The notes under the pieces are model-generated. The model ran no database searches, was not told where the DNA came from, and saw nothing but the letters and a program-made list of their open reading frames with translations. A stretch of DNA of 64,000 nt, taken from contig CBFHNR010000004.1 in assembly GCA_965657215.1 (NCBI GenBank), forward strand, positions 87,864 through 151,863, written 5' to 3'. Each line of letters begins with the position of its first letter. Positions within the stretch are counted from its first letter, which is position 1. This stretch comes from JAHEJA01 sp965657215 (lineage in GTDB: Bacteria > Pseudomonadota > Alphaproteobacteria > Rhodobacterales > Rhodobacteraceae). This document shows positions 25,776 to 33,804 of the stretch, one piece after another. A program made the translations under genes and the position numbers.

Positions 25776-26822
25776 ATGGGACTGTTTATTCTCAGACGAT
25801 TTTTCATCATGGTGTTTACCGCACTCTGTTTGACATTTGTCGTCTTCTTTCTGACGAATCTTTATCCAAACCTCGAAAAACTTGCCAAATCTGAAGGCAA
25901 CTTCCGCATGTCTGACAGCGAAGTTTCCTCGTTTCTCGGCAATCGCGGCTATTTGGATCCCCTCCCAGTAAAATATGGTCAATGGCTTGGTGTCTTGCCT
26001 GGCTATGTGATCGAAGGCTCCGACGGACAAACCCGCGCCAAATGTCAGGCACCGGGTCAAGCTGTCGAAGACGCGCCGATGTTTTGCGGTATTTTGCAAG
26101 GCGACTGGGGGTTTTCCACAGTCTTTAAGGATGAAGTGGGATCAATCATTGCAACGCGCTTGTCTTTGACAGGCAAGCTGATGTTCTGGGTCATGGTTCT
26201 TATGGTTCCCTCTGCTCTTATCCTTGGTGTCCTCGCAGGGATGCGCGAAGGAAGCAAAACAGACCGTACCCTATCAACAGTGGCGATTATGACCACGGCG
26301 ACCCCTGAATATGTCTCTGGTGTTATTTTGATCGCGGTCTTTGCCTCCTCAGCATTTGGATTAAAGTGGTTCAAAGGAACTGCAACCAGTGCGATGGAGA
26401 GTGCAAATTTTGAAAACTTTTTCTTGCCTGTTTTGACCATTGCCCTCTACGGCATGGGCTATATCGCGCGGATGACGCGCGCATCAATGGCCGAAGTCAT
26501 GACAGCGCAATATATCCGAACCGCCCGACTCAAAGGTGTGGCATTCAAAAATATCGTTCTGAAACACGCGCTCAGAAACGCATTGATCGCGCCGTTCACA
26601 GTTATCATGCTACAATTCCCATGGTTGCTAAACGGTGTCGTGATTGTTGAAACACTCTTCAACTACAAGGGATTTGGTTGGGTTCTCGTCCAAGCGGCTG
26701 GCAACAACGACATTGATCTCTTGCTCGGCGTATCTGTGGTTTCTGTTGTGGTCGTTTTGGTCACTCAGCTGATTTCCGACATCGGCTATGTTTACCTAAA
26801 CCCACGCATTAGCGTCACTTAA
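25776..26822 (+). CDS. ABC transporter permease, DppB/OppB type
   Basis: The first membrane subunit of the importer, 348 residues. The N-terminal helix (LFILRRFFIMVFTALC) is typical of DppB-like permeases, and the permease domain occupies about residues 135-340 with the EAA-like coupling region TAQYIRTARLKGV, including the G/A-rich loop that contacts the ATPase. An inserted soluble segment (about residues 45-110) is longer than in E. coli DppB and carries two Cys residues. It is followed by the second permease after 15 bases, with an AGGAGG ribosome site. Confidence 0.92.
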   Translation: MGLFILRRFFIMVFTALCLTFVVFFLTNLYPNLEKLAKSEGNFRMSDSEVSSFLGNRGYLDPLPVKYGQWLGVLPGYVIEGSDGQTRAKCQAPGQAVEDAPMFCGILQGDWGFSTVFKDEVGSIIATRLSLTGKLMFWVMVLMVPSALILGVLAGMREGSKTDRTLSTVAIMTTATPEYVSGVILIAVFASSAFGLKWFKGTATSAMESANFENFFLPVLTIALYGMGYIARMTRASMAEVMTAQYIRTARLKGVAFKNIVLKHALRNALIAPFTVIMLQFPWLLNGVVIVETLFNYKGFGWVLVQAAGNNDIDLLLGVSVVSVVVVLVTQLISDIGYVYLNPRISVT

Positions 26823-26837
26823 TCAGGAGGAAAGACT

Positions 26838-28031
26838 ATGGAAGCTTTAAGCTGGGGCGCCATCCTTCTGGCAATGTTTACACAATTGACACCGGTCTGG
26901 ATCGCATTGGTCGTGACCTTTGCCGTGTCGATTTACTACAAACGCAAACTTGGTCTTTATGGCAAGTTATTCGATAGCACGATTGGGATGATCGGCTTTG
27001 CTATTGTTATGTTCTGGGTCTTTGTTGGCTTTTTTGCCGGCGCTTTGGATATGATCATGACACATGATCCCTTGGCCCAACTGTCTGGCATGAAGAACAA
27101 AGTGCCCGGAACTGGCCTGCGTAGCCCAGAAGACGGGCAATATGCGCATTACCTCTTGGGCGGTGATAACCTTGCGCGCGACATCTTTAGTCGTGTGATG
27201 GCCGGCAGCGCGGTCGTGATCGTGATTGCACCATTGGCAACGGTCTTTGCCTTTATGGCGGGGATTACATTAGGTTTGCCTGCAGGATATTATGGCGGAC
27301 GTTTAGATATGGTTTTGTCCTTCTTGGCAAACCTCATCTTGGCCTTCCCTGTGATCTTGTTGTTCTACCTCTTGGTGACACCTGAAATTCGACTGACAGG
27401 TCTGCCGCAATATATGGCTGTGGTGCTGTTTAGTTTTCCATTGGTGTTTTACACAGTTCTTATGAACTCGCGGTTTTATATCCAACCCAAGAAACGCAAC
27501 CTCTATATGGGGTTAGGTGTCGTCGTTTTGGGATGGCTTTACATTTCACTCATCAACGAGCCGGGATCAAAGATCACGATCTTCAACGCGATTGACGGGT
27601 TCGATGTTGATGCGGGGCTTTTGACCGTGTTTGTGGCTGTGGTCTTTGTGAATTCACCAACGGTGTTTCGTATTGTGCGCGGCTTGGCGATGGATATCAA
27701 AACCCGCGATTATGTGGCTGCGGCCCAAACCCGTGGCGAAGGTCCGTGGTACATCATGCTTTGGGAAATTCTACCAAATGCGCGTGGTCCATTGATCGTC
27801 GATTTCTGTCTGCGCATTGGCTACACAACCATTTTGCTTGGAACTTTGGGCTTCTTTGGACTTGGTCTCGCACCAGAAGATCCAAACTGGGGCGCGACGA
27901 TCAACGAAGGGCGAAAGCTCTTGTCGATCTATCCGCACCCTGCTCTACCGCCTGCGTTCGCATTGCTCAGCTTGGTATTGGGCTTGAACCTACTCGCGGA
28001 TGGCTTGCGCGAAGAAAGCCTCAAAGATTGA
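26838..28031 (+). CDS. ABC transporter permease, DppC/OppC type
   Basis: The second membrane subunit of the importer, 397 residues, longer than E. coli DppC (about 300) because of an additional N-terminal pair of hydrophobic segments (about residues 5-35 and 50-75) and a mid-protein stretch after residue 215. The coupling motif DYVAAAQTRGEGP and the C-terminal GFFGLGLAPEDPNWGATINEGR are standard for the DppC group. It begins 15 bases after the first permease, and the ATPase gene follows after an 80-bp gap with its own GGGAG ribosome site. Confidence 0.92.
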   Translation: MEALSWGAILLAMFTQLTPVWIALVVTFAVSIYYKRKLGLYGKLFDSTIGMIGFAIVMFWVFVGFFAGALDMIMTHDPLAQLSGMKNKVPGTGLRSPEDGQYAHYLLGGDNLARDIFSRVMAGSAVVIVIAPLATVFAFMAGITLGLPAGYYGGRLDMVLSFLANLILAFPVILLFYLLVTPEIRLTGLPQYMAVVLFSFPLVFYTVLMNSRFYIQPKKRNLYMGLGVVVLGWLYISLINEPGSKITIFNAIDGFDVDAGLLTVFVAVVFVNSPTVFRIVRGLAMDIKTRDYVAAAQTRGEGPWYIMLWEILPNARGPLIVDFCLRIGYTTILLGTLGFFGLGLAPEDPNWGATINEGRKLLSIYPHPALPPAFALLSLVLGLNLLADGLREESLKD

Positions 28032-28110
28032 TCACTGTTGGCGCAGGACATCCTGCGCCAGCTCCGATTGGGTAGATCACAAGAGATGATCCCCACAAAG
28101 GGAGAAGAAA

Positions 28111-30201
28111 ATGAATAAGATTACGGATTACGAAGGTCCAATTCTCGAAATTGACAACCTGTCTATTTCCTTCTTTACACGCTTACGCGAAATTCCTGCG
28201 GTTATGGATTTCTCGGTCTCTGTTCAACCAGGTGAAGCTGTTGGATTGGTCGGTGAATCTGGATGCGGTAAATCCACTGTTGCCCTCGGTGTGATGCAAG
28301 ATTTGGGCGTAAATGGCCGCGTTGTTGGCGGATCGATTAAATTCAAGGGCCGCGACTTGGCTCAGATGACAGCGGATGAATTGCGCGACGTGCGCGGCAA
28401 TGAAATCGCAATGATCTATCAGGAACCAATGGCGTCCCTGAACCCTGCGATGAAAATCGGCAAACAGCTGATGGAAGTGCCTATGATCCACGAAGGCATC
28501 TCAGAAGCCGATGCCTACAAGCGAGCTTTAGAGGTCGTCACCGATGTGAAACTGCCAGACCCTGAACGCATCTTGAAATCCTATCCGCATCAGCTTTCTG
28601 GTGGTCAACAACAACGTATCGTCATTGCGATGGCCTTGATGTCCAAACCGTCTTTGTTGATCTTGGATGAACCAACAACGGCGCTTGATGTGACGGTTGA
28701 GGCGGCTGTGGTTGAATTGGTCAAAGACCTTGGCAAAAAATACGGCACCTCTATGCTGTTTATTTCGCATAACTTGGGTCTCGTTCTCGAAACCTGTGAT
28801 CGTATCTGTGTGATGTACTCTGGCGAAGCGGTTGAGAATGGCTCAATTGATGACGTCTTTGACAAGATGCAACATCCCTATACGCAAGCCTTGTTCCGCT
28901 CTATCCCACTTCCGGGCGCAGATAAAAATTCACGTCCCTTGGTGGCTATTCCTGGAAACTTTCCGCTCCCGCATGAGCGACCCAATGGCTGTAACTTTGG
29001 CCCACGCTGCGATTATTTCGAAGCAGGTCGCTGTGATGCAAGTGCTATCCCAATGTCCGCCATTGAGGGCGATGATCGCCACGCCACGCGCTGTTTGAAG
29101 TTCAAAGAAATTGATTGGGATGCGCCACTGGCCGCTGTGATTACCAATGAAAAAACAGCACCAGGCAAAGTGGTCTTGGAAATTGATAACCTCAAGAAAT
29201 ATTATGAGGTCTCGGCCAATGCATTGTTTGGATCCTCTGGCGCTAAAAAAGTGGTCAAGGCCAATGAAACCCTGTCCTTTTCTGCGCGCGAGTCTGAAAC
29301 ATTGGCCATTGTTGGTGAATCAGGTTGCGGCAAAAGTACCTTTGCCAAGGTTCTAATGGGCCTTGAAACCGCGACCGAGGGCGAAATTCGACTAGACGGT
29401 AAAAACATCGAAAGCACAGGAATCGTGTCTCGCGACACGCAAACCGTAGCGGATGTTCAAATGGTGTTCCAAAACCCGTTTGATACGTTGAACCCCTCGA
29501 TGACAGTAGGTCGTCAAATCATCCGCGCGCTTGAGATTTTCAAAATTGGCAACACAAACGAAGAGCGTCGCCAACGCATGTTGGAATTGCTTGATCTGGT
29601 GAAACTGCCGCGCGCCTTTGCTGATCGCATGCCGCGTCAGCTCTCTGGTGGTCAAAAGCAACGTGTGGGTATTGCCCGCGCCTTTGCAGGTGGTGCACGG
29701 ATCGTTGTTGCAGATGAACCCGTATCAGCATTGGATGTATCGGTTCAGGCGGCTGTAACCGATCTCTTGATGGAAATTCAGCGCAATGAGAAAACAACAT
29801 TGCTATTTATTAGCCATGATTTGTCCATTGTGCGCTACTTGTCCGATCGCGTCATGGTGATGTACCTCGGCCACGTGGTGGAAATCGGCACAACTGACGA
29901 AGTCTTTGCGCCGCCCTATCACCCCTATACCGAGGCCTTGCTCTCTGCGGTTCCGATTGCGGACACGAGCATTGAGAAACAGCATATCGTTCTTGAGGGC
30001 GACATCCCCTCTGCGATGAACCCACCCAGCGGATGCCCGTTCCAAACGCGCTGCCGTTGGAAATCACAAGTTCCCGGTGGACTATGTGAAACAGAGGTTC
30101 CAGAGGTCCGTACGATCCAAGACGGACATCAGATCAAATGTCACCTAAGCGAAGAGATCCTCTCCAGAATGGAGCCAGTTATCAAAATCGCAGCAGAATA
30201 A
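28111..30201 (+). CDS. Fused double ABC ATPase (DppD-DppF type) for the peptide importer
   Basis: Powers the importer. The 696-residue protein carries two complete nucleotide-binding domains in tandem, equal to separate DppD and DppF subunits elsewhere. Domain 1 has Walker A GESGCGKS near 48, signature LSGGQQQR near 162 and Walker B LLILDEPT. Domain 2 has Walker A near 402, LSGGQKQR near 511 and VVADEPVSALD. Each domain ends in an oligopeptide-transporter C-terminal module with Cys clusters (FGPRCDY, CPFQTRC). The fusion enforces a heterodimeric pair. A terminator follows eight bases after the stop. Confidence 0.94.
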   Translation: MNKITDYEGPILEIDNLSISFFTRLREIPAVMDFSVSVQPGEAVGLVGESGCGKSTVALGVMQDLGVNGRVVGGSIKFKGRDLAQMTADELRDVRGNEIAMIYQEPMASLNPAMKIGKQLMEVPMIHEGISEADAYKRALEVVTDVKLPDPERILKSYPHQLSGGQQQRIVIAMALMSKPSLLILDEPTTALDVTVEAAVVELVKDLGKKYGTSMLFISHNLGLVLETCDRICVMYSGEAVENGSIDDVFDKMQHPYTQALFRSIPLPGADKNSRPLVAIPGNFPLPHERPNGCNFGPRCDYFEAGRCDASAIPMSAIEGDDRHATRCLKFKEIDWDAPLAAVITNEKTAPGKVVLEIDNLKKYYEVSANALFGSSGAKKVVKANETLSFSARESETLAIVGESGCGKSTFAKVLMGLETATEGEIRLDGKNIESTGIVSRDTQTVADVQMVFQNPFDTLNPSMTVGRQIIRALEIFKIGNTNEERRQRMLELLDLVKLPRAFADRMPRQLSGGQKQRVGIARAFAGGARIVVADEPVSALDVSVQAAVTDLLMEIQRNEKTTLLFISHDLSIVRYLSDRVMVMYLGHVVEIGTTDEVFAPPYHPYTEALLSAVPIADTSIEKQHIVLEGDIPSAMNPPSGCPFQTRCRWKSQVPGGLCETEVPEVRTIQDGHQIKCHLSEEILSRMEPVIKIAAE

Positions 30202-30209
30202 GACAATGG

Positions 30210-30235
30210 CGCCGCAACTTGCGGCGTCTTTTTTT
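30210..30235 (+). terminator. Intrinsic terminator of the ABC operon
   Basis: Six-base-pair stem (CGCCGC 30210-30215, GCGGCG 30221-30226) with an AACTT loop, followed by TC and seven T residues. It ends 16 bases before the next start codon. Confidence 0.85.
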
Positions 30236-30250
30236 GATAAGGGTTTGACT

Positions 30251-30577
30251 ATGTCCCGTTTCGCGTCCCTCCCTGAACTGCCTTACTACGCAGTGATCTT
30301 TTCTAATCAGGCATCCCAATCCCCTGATGGCTATGCCGAAATGGCCGCGAAGATGAATGACATTGCCAAAACAATGCCTGGGTACCTTGGAATTGAAAGC
30401 ACGCGCGACGTTGATGGCTTTGCAATCACAGTGAGCTATTGGCGCGATGAAGAGGCCATCAAAGGATGGCGCAACCATGCCAAGCATCAGATTGCCCAAG
30501 AGATCGGTCGCGAGCGGTGGTATGAGCATTTTGCCTTGCGTGTCGCCAAAGTCGAGCGCCACTATGAAGGCCCCTAA
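30251..30577 (+). CDS. Antibiotic-biosynthesis-monooxygenase (ABM) domain protein
   Basis: A 108-residue single-domain protein with the dimeric alpha/beta-barrel ABM fold: YYAVIFSN strand, a helix with YAEMAAKMNDIAKTMPGY, then VSYWRDEEAIKGWRN and HFALRVAKVER. This family includes small heme-degrading or quinone-oxidising enzymes and many uncharacterised members. I chose the ATG at 30251 because the conserved part starts there and the upstream extension would overlap the ABC terminator. It lies right behind that terminator, so read-through linkage to the importer is possible but unproven. Its stop overlaps the lytic transglycosylase stop by four bases. Confidence 0.75.
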   Translation: MSRFASLPELPYYAVIFSNQASQSPDGYAEMAAKMNDIAKTMPGYLGIESTRDVDGFAITVSYWRDEEAIKGWRNHAKHQIAQEIGRERWYEHFALRVAKVERHYEGP

Positions 30578-31143
30578 GGTTTCATAATGATGCGCACATA
30601 GTTTTGCGTTTCTTTATACGGAGGTATGCCGCCATATCGCTTTACGGCTTCTGGTCCCGCGTTATAGGCCGCAAGCGCCAGTGACCAAGAGCGAAACCGT
30701 TTGTATTGTTCCGCTAAATACCGCGCACCACCTTCTAGGTTTTGATGCGGATCTCTTGGATTGACCCCTAAATATCGCGCTGTATCGGGCATCAGCTGCG
30801 CCAACCCAATCGCTCCTTTGGGAGAAAGCGCTTTGGGATTCCAGCGGCTTTCTTGATGAATGAGCCTTAGGAATAAACTCTCTGGGATATTATTTTCCCG
30901 CGCAATTCGGCGTGCCATTGTCACGTAGGGACCTGAATATTTTGCCGAATTCGGGATGTCTTCAGGCGCCCCCGGGATATACACCGACGGAGGTTTGAGG
31001 CGAACAGAATTGGAATATTGCTGCTTGGCTCTCAAATCCAACGTGCGCAGTTGCAATTGATATTGCATGCCAGGCGTCTCCGACACAACTGGGCTTATGG
31101 GCCATAAAAAGGCACTCGCAACAATCGCTTTAACTAAATTCAT
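30574..31143 (-). CDS. Lytic transglycosylase, SLT/LysM-less small form
   Basis: Cleaves peptidoglycan glycan strands in the periplasm with formation of 1,6-anhydromuramyl ends. The 189-residue protein has a short signal peptide (about residues 1-21). The goose-lysozyme-like SLT domain occupies residues 75-185: HQESRWNP with the catalytic Glu at 98, then GAIGLAQLMPDTARYLG and ALAAYNAGPEAVKRYGG. There is no lipobox Cys, so it should be soluble in the periplasm. Its small size means no extra binding domain. It diverges from ssb. Confidence 0.9.
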   Translation of the reverse strand: MNLVKAIVASAFLWPISPVVSETPGMQYQLQLRTLDLRAKQQYSNSVRLKPPSVYIPGAPEDIPNSAKYSGPYVTMARRIARENNIPESLFLRLIHQESRWNPKALSPKGAIGLAQLMPDTARYLGVNPRDPHQNLEGGARYLAEQYKRFRSWSLALAAYNAGPEAVKRYGGIPPYKETQNYVRIIMKP

Positions 31144-31321
31144 TTGTCCTCACTCTGGGGAGAGTGATAAATGAAATTCCTGCGAAAACAACCGAATGTA
31201 GAACCGTGAGCAAGGCTTCGCGCGGAATTGTTGGATTTAAGCCAAAGTTTAACCTTTTCTTCATGCCCGTGGGATGGTGTAACACTAAAAACGACGTTTC
31301 AAGATTCGACAGGAGAGACAG

Positions 31322-31831
31322 ATGGCCGGCTCGGTAAACAAAGTAATTTTGATTGGTAACTTGGGCCGCGATCCCGAAGTGCGTAATTTCCCAAATGGGG
31401 GCAAAGTCTGTAATCTTCGCATTGCTACATCTGAGACATGGAAAGACCGCAATACGGGCGAGCGTAAAGAGCGCACAGAATGGCATTCGGTTGCTATTTT
31501 TTCCGAGCCGCTTGTGCGTATTGCTGAGCAATACCTTCGCAAAGGTTCAACGATCTATATCGAAGGCCAGCTAGAGACCCGCAAATGGCAAGACCAATCT
31601 GGCGCGGACCGTTACTCAACTGAAGTGGTTCTGCGCCCATACACATCCACATTGACAATGCTTGGCGGCCGTAATGACGGTGGCTCTTATGGTGGCGGGT
31701 CTTCCGACGGTGGCGGGTACGGCGGTGGCTATGACAGCGGACCCTCTGACAATGGCTTTGGTGGCGGTGGCTCAGGTGGCGGCGGAAATAGCGGTCCAAC
31801 CCGTGATCTAGACGATGAAATCCCGTTCTAA
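31322..31831 (+). CDS. ssb: Single-stranded DNA-binding protein
   Basis: Coats single-stranded DNA and recruits replication and repair enzymes. The 169-residue protein has the OB-fold at residues 1-110, starting SVNKVILIGNLGRDPEVR, a Gly/Ser-rich flexible linker (about 120-160), and the acidic DLDDEIPF tip that binds partner proteins. The start at 31322 follows AGGAGAGACAG. It diverges from the lytic transglycosylase across 178 bp. I saw no clear LexA box upstream, so SOS control is not supported. A classic UUCG-loop terminator follows. Confidence 0.97.
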   Translation: MAGSVNKVILIGNLGRDPEVRNFPNGGKVCNLRIATSETWKDRNTGERKERTEWHSVAIFSEPLVRIAEQYLRKGSTIYIEGQLETRKWQDQSGADRYSTEVVLRPYTSTLTMLGGRNDGGSYGGGSSDGGGYGGGYDSGPSDNGFGGGGSGGGGNSGPTRDLDDEIPF

Positions 31832-31848
31832 GAAACAAACATAGAAAC

Positions 31849-31871
31849 AGGCGCCTTCGGGCGCCTTTTTT
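31849..31871 (+). terminator. Intrinsic terminator after ssb
   Basis: Seven-base-pair stem (AGGCGCC 31849-31855, GGCGCCT 31860-31866) closed by a stable TTCG tetraloop and followed by a run of six T residues. It lies 18 bases after the ssb stop and just before the convergent aroB stop at 31877. Confidence 0.93.
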
Positions 31872-31876
31872 GTGCC

Positions 31877-32986
31877 TTAACGCTGATCTAATGCGTCAGT
31901 GAGAACCTTTAGCACCACATCTTTGGGGATGTCTGATGTGACAAAGGCCTCGCCTATTCCACGCGCCATAATAAAGTTCAACGTTCCATCAACGACTTTT
32001 TTGTCTTGGCCCATCAAATCCAACAGACCCGCCGCATCTGGCAATTCGCCATCTATGTCGGCAAGATCCACTTTCATCCCCATATCACGTAGATGCGCAC
32101 GCACACGGCTGGGGTCCTCTTGGGAACACAAACCAAGGCGCGATGAGGTTTCAAAAGCGAGCGCACAGCCAATTGCGACCCCTTCGCCGTGAAGCAAACG
32201 ATCCGAATATCCTGTGGCCGCCTCAAGAGCATGACAGAAGGTATGACCTAAATTCAGCAAGGCGCGATCGCCCTGCTCCGTTTCATCGCGCTCAACAATA
32301 TCTGCTTTCATTTGGCATGATATGCGCACCGCTTCGGCGCGAGCATCCCGATCCCCTTGCGCTAAACGCGGACCATTGATTTCCAACCAATCAAAAAAAT
32401 CGGCATTTCCTAAGAGGCCGTATTTTACAACTTCGCCGTAGCCTGCAAGAAAATCACGCGGGGTTAATGTGTCCAAGACAGCAATATCAATCAAAACGCG
32501 CGAGGGTTGATGAAAGGCCCCAATCAAGTTCTTGCCTTGTGGCGCATTGATGCCCGTTTTCCCGCCAACAGAGCTATCCACTTGCGCCAAGAGCGATGTT
32601 GGAATTTGAACAAAACGAACACCACGACGTAACACAGCCGAGGCAAAGCCGACTAAATCACCGATCACACCTCCACCAAGAGCGATTACAATATCCTTGC
32701 GCTCGACTTTCTCAGATAAAAGCCACTCAACAGTTTGCGAAAACGGCCCCCATGATTTGGTCGCCTCTCCAGCAGGCAAGACCAAGGAGGACTGTGAAAT
32801 CCCCGCAGCCTCTAGTGCCGCACAGAGCGGTTTCAAATGCAAATCCGCCACATTACTATCGGTGACAATCGCAACCTTGGGACGTGACAAGAGATCACTC
32901 AAATGCGCGGCAACATTATCAATGAGATTGGCCTCAATCAGAATATCATAAGCCCGCTCACCTAAATTCACATGGACGTTTTGCAT
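31877..32986 (-). CDS. aroB: 3-dehydroquinate synthase
   Basis: Cyclises DAHP to 3-dehydroquinate in the shikimate pathway, using NAD and a divalent metal. The 369-residue length is standard. The NAD-binding GGGVIGDLVGFASA block, the QIPTSLLAQVDSSVGGKTG segment around residue 150 and the LNLGHTFCHALE metal-ligand stretch near residue 250 are diagnostic. It starts two bases after the aroK stop, so the two form an operon on the minus strand, ending at the shared terminator region with ssb. Confidence 0.96.
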   Translation of the reverse strand: MQNVHVNLGERAYDILIEANLIDNVAAHLSDLLSRPKVAIVTDSNVADLHLKPLCAALEAAGISQSSLVLPAGEATKSWGPFSQTVEWLLSEKVERKDIVIALGGGVIGDLVGFASAVLRRGVRFVQIPTSLLAQVDSSVGGKTGINAPQGKNLIGAFHQPSRVLIDIAVLDTLTPRDFLAGYGEVVKYGLLGNADFFDWLEINGPRLAQGDRDARAEAVRISCQMKADIVERDETEQGDRALLNLGHTFCHALEAATGYSDRLLHGEGVAIGCALAFETSSRLGLCSQEDPSRVRAHLRDMGMKVDLADIDGELPDAAGLLDLMGQDKKVVDGTLNFIMARGIGEAFVTSDIPKDVVLKVLTDALDQR

Positions 32987-32987
32987 A

Positions 32988-33533
32988 TTATTTGGTCCTT
33001 AAAACATCGGGGCGCTTGAGCAAAGCCGTGATCACGTGATCTGTCATGTCATCAATGGAATAGGCTTCTAGAGAAGGAACAGCGATATCGGCCAATTGAT
33101 AAATCGGAGCGCGTTTCTCATGCAGGTCTTTTAGGGTTTGAAACGGATCAGGCGTGCGTAACAAGGGACGCGTATCTTTGTGTTTCACCCGTCCCCAAAG
33201 CACAGAAACATCAGCATTCAACCAAACAGAGACACCTTTTTGTGTCATCATGGCTCGGTTATGATCCGCTAAAAACGCGCCGCCTCCCGTCGAAAGAACG
33301 CAAGGGTTCCCTTCCAACAGGCGATCAATGACTAGGCTCTCTTTTTGACGAAAAAACGGCTCGCCATCGCGTTCAAAAATTTCCGCAATTTTGCGATTTG
33401 CAGCCGCTTCAATTTCGGCATCTGAATCTAAAAAAGGAACTTCAAGCCGCGCAGCGAGCGCTTTGCCCACGGCAGTTTTGCCTGCTCCCATCATCCCTAC
33501 TAGGGCAATCGTCTTTTGTAACACAAATTCCAT
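32988..33533 (-). CDS. aroK: Shikimate kinase
   Basis: Phosphorylates shikimate with ATP. From the ATG at 33533 it has 181 residues, normal for the family. Walker A GMMGAGKT is at residues 13-20, the shikimate-binding FLDSDAEIE follows, and STGGGAF is the GGG motif. The upstream 53 in-frame residues in the open frame do not resemble the family and AAGAG precedes the chosen ATG, so the longer start is rejected. It is coupled to aroB and diverges from the small membrane protein gene at 33655. Confidence 0.94.
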   Translation of the reverse strand: MEFVLQKTIALVGMMGAGKTAVGKALAARLEVPFLDSDAEIEAAANRKIAEIFERDGEPFFRQKESLVIDRLLEGNPCVLSTGGGAFLADHNRAMMTQKGVSVWLNADVSVLWGRVKHKDTRPLLRTPDPFQTLKDLHEKRAPIYQLADIAVPSLEAYSIDDMTDHVITALLKRPDVLRTK

Positions 33534-33577
33534 AAATCTCTTATTGGCGATCTTAGGCCAAAATTCAATGCACATAA

Positions 33578-33598
33578 CAGAAGTGAGGTGAACTTCTG
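33578..33598. promoter_or_regulatory. Inverted repeat in the aroK / small-protein divergent gap
   Basis: CAGAAGT at 33578-33584 and ACTTCTG at 33592-33598 form perfect 7-bp arms with a 7-base spacer, in the 121-bp gap between the divergent aroK and 33655 genes. A TATAAG element follows at about 33612. It could be an operator; the regulator is unknown. Confidence 0.35.
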
Positions 33599-33654
33599 CG
33601 CGAGCTGTTATATAAGGGGAGTAAGACAGGCGACGACAGGCATCAGGATACGAC

Positions 33655-33804
33655 ATGGGACGACTTATCAAATGGCTGATATATTTGTGCATTTTGGCCT
33701 TTTTGGCCTTAACAGCATATGCCTATTTGGGGCCGTTCTTTAATGTTTCATTCGCCCCTGACACCACGGAAATGACCACTCCGGTGATTCTTGATGGTCG
33801 CTAG
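33655..33804 (+). CDS. Small single-pass membrane protein, 49 residues
   Basis: A short frame from ATG at 33655 to TAG at 33802-33804. It has a basic N-terminus (MGRLIKW), one hydrophobic transmembrane segment (about residues 7-26) and a short polar tail, so it probably sits N-in, C-out in the cytoplasmic membrane. Its last codons overlap the start of the secreted-protein gene by 11 bases, and that overlap, the lack of any other gene in the gap and the sensible membrane topology are the reasons I call it. I do not recognise a family. It may be translationally coupled to the downstream gene. Confidence 0.6.
   Translation: MGRLIKWLIYLCILAFLALTAYAYLGPFFNVSFAPDTTEMTTPVILDGR

Noticed and set aside
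31144..31321. LexA box upstream of ssb
   Set aside because: No GTTC-N7-GTTC or other SOS-type repeat was found in the gap.
31285..31542. Minus-strand frames across the ssb start
   Set aside because: They overlap a confirmed ssb gene and its leader and have no motif or ribosome site.
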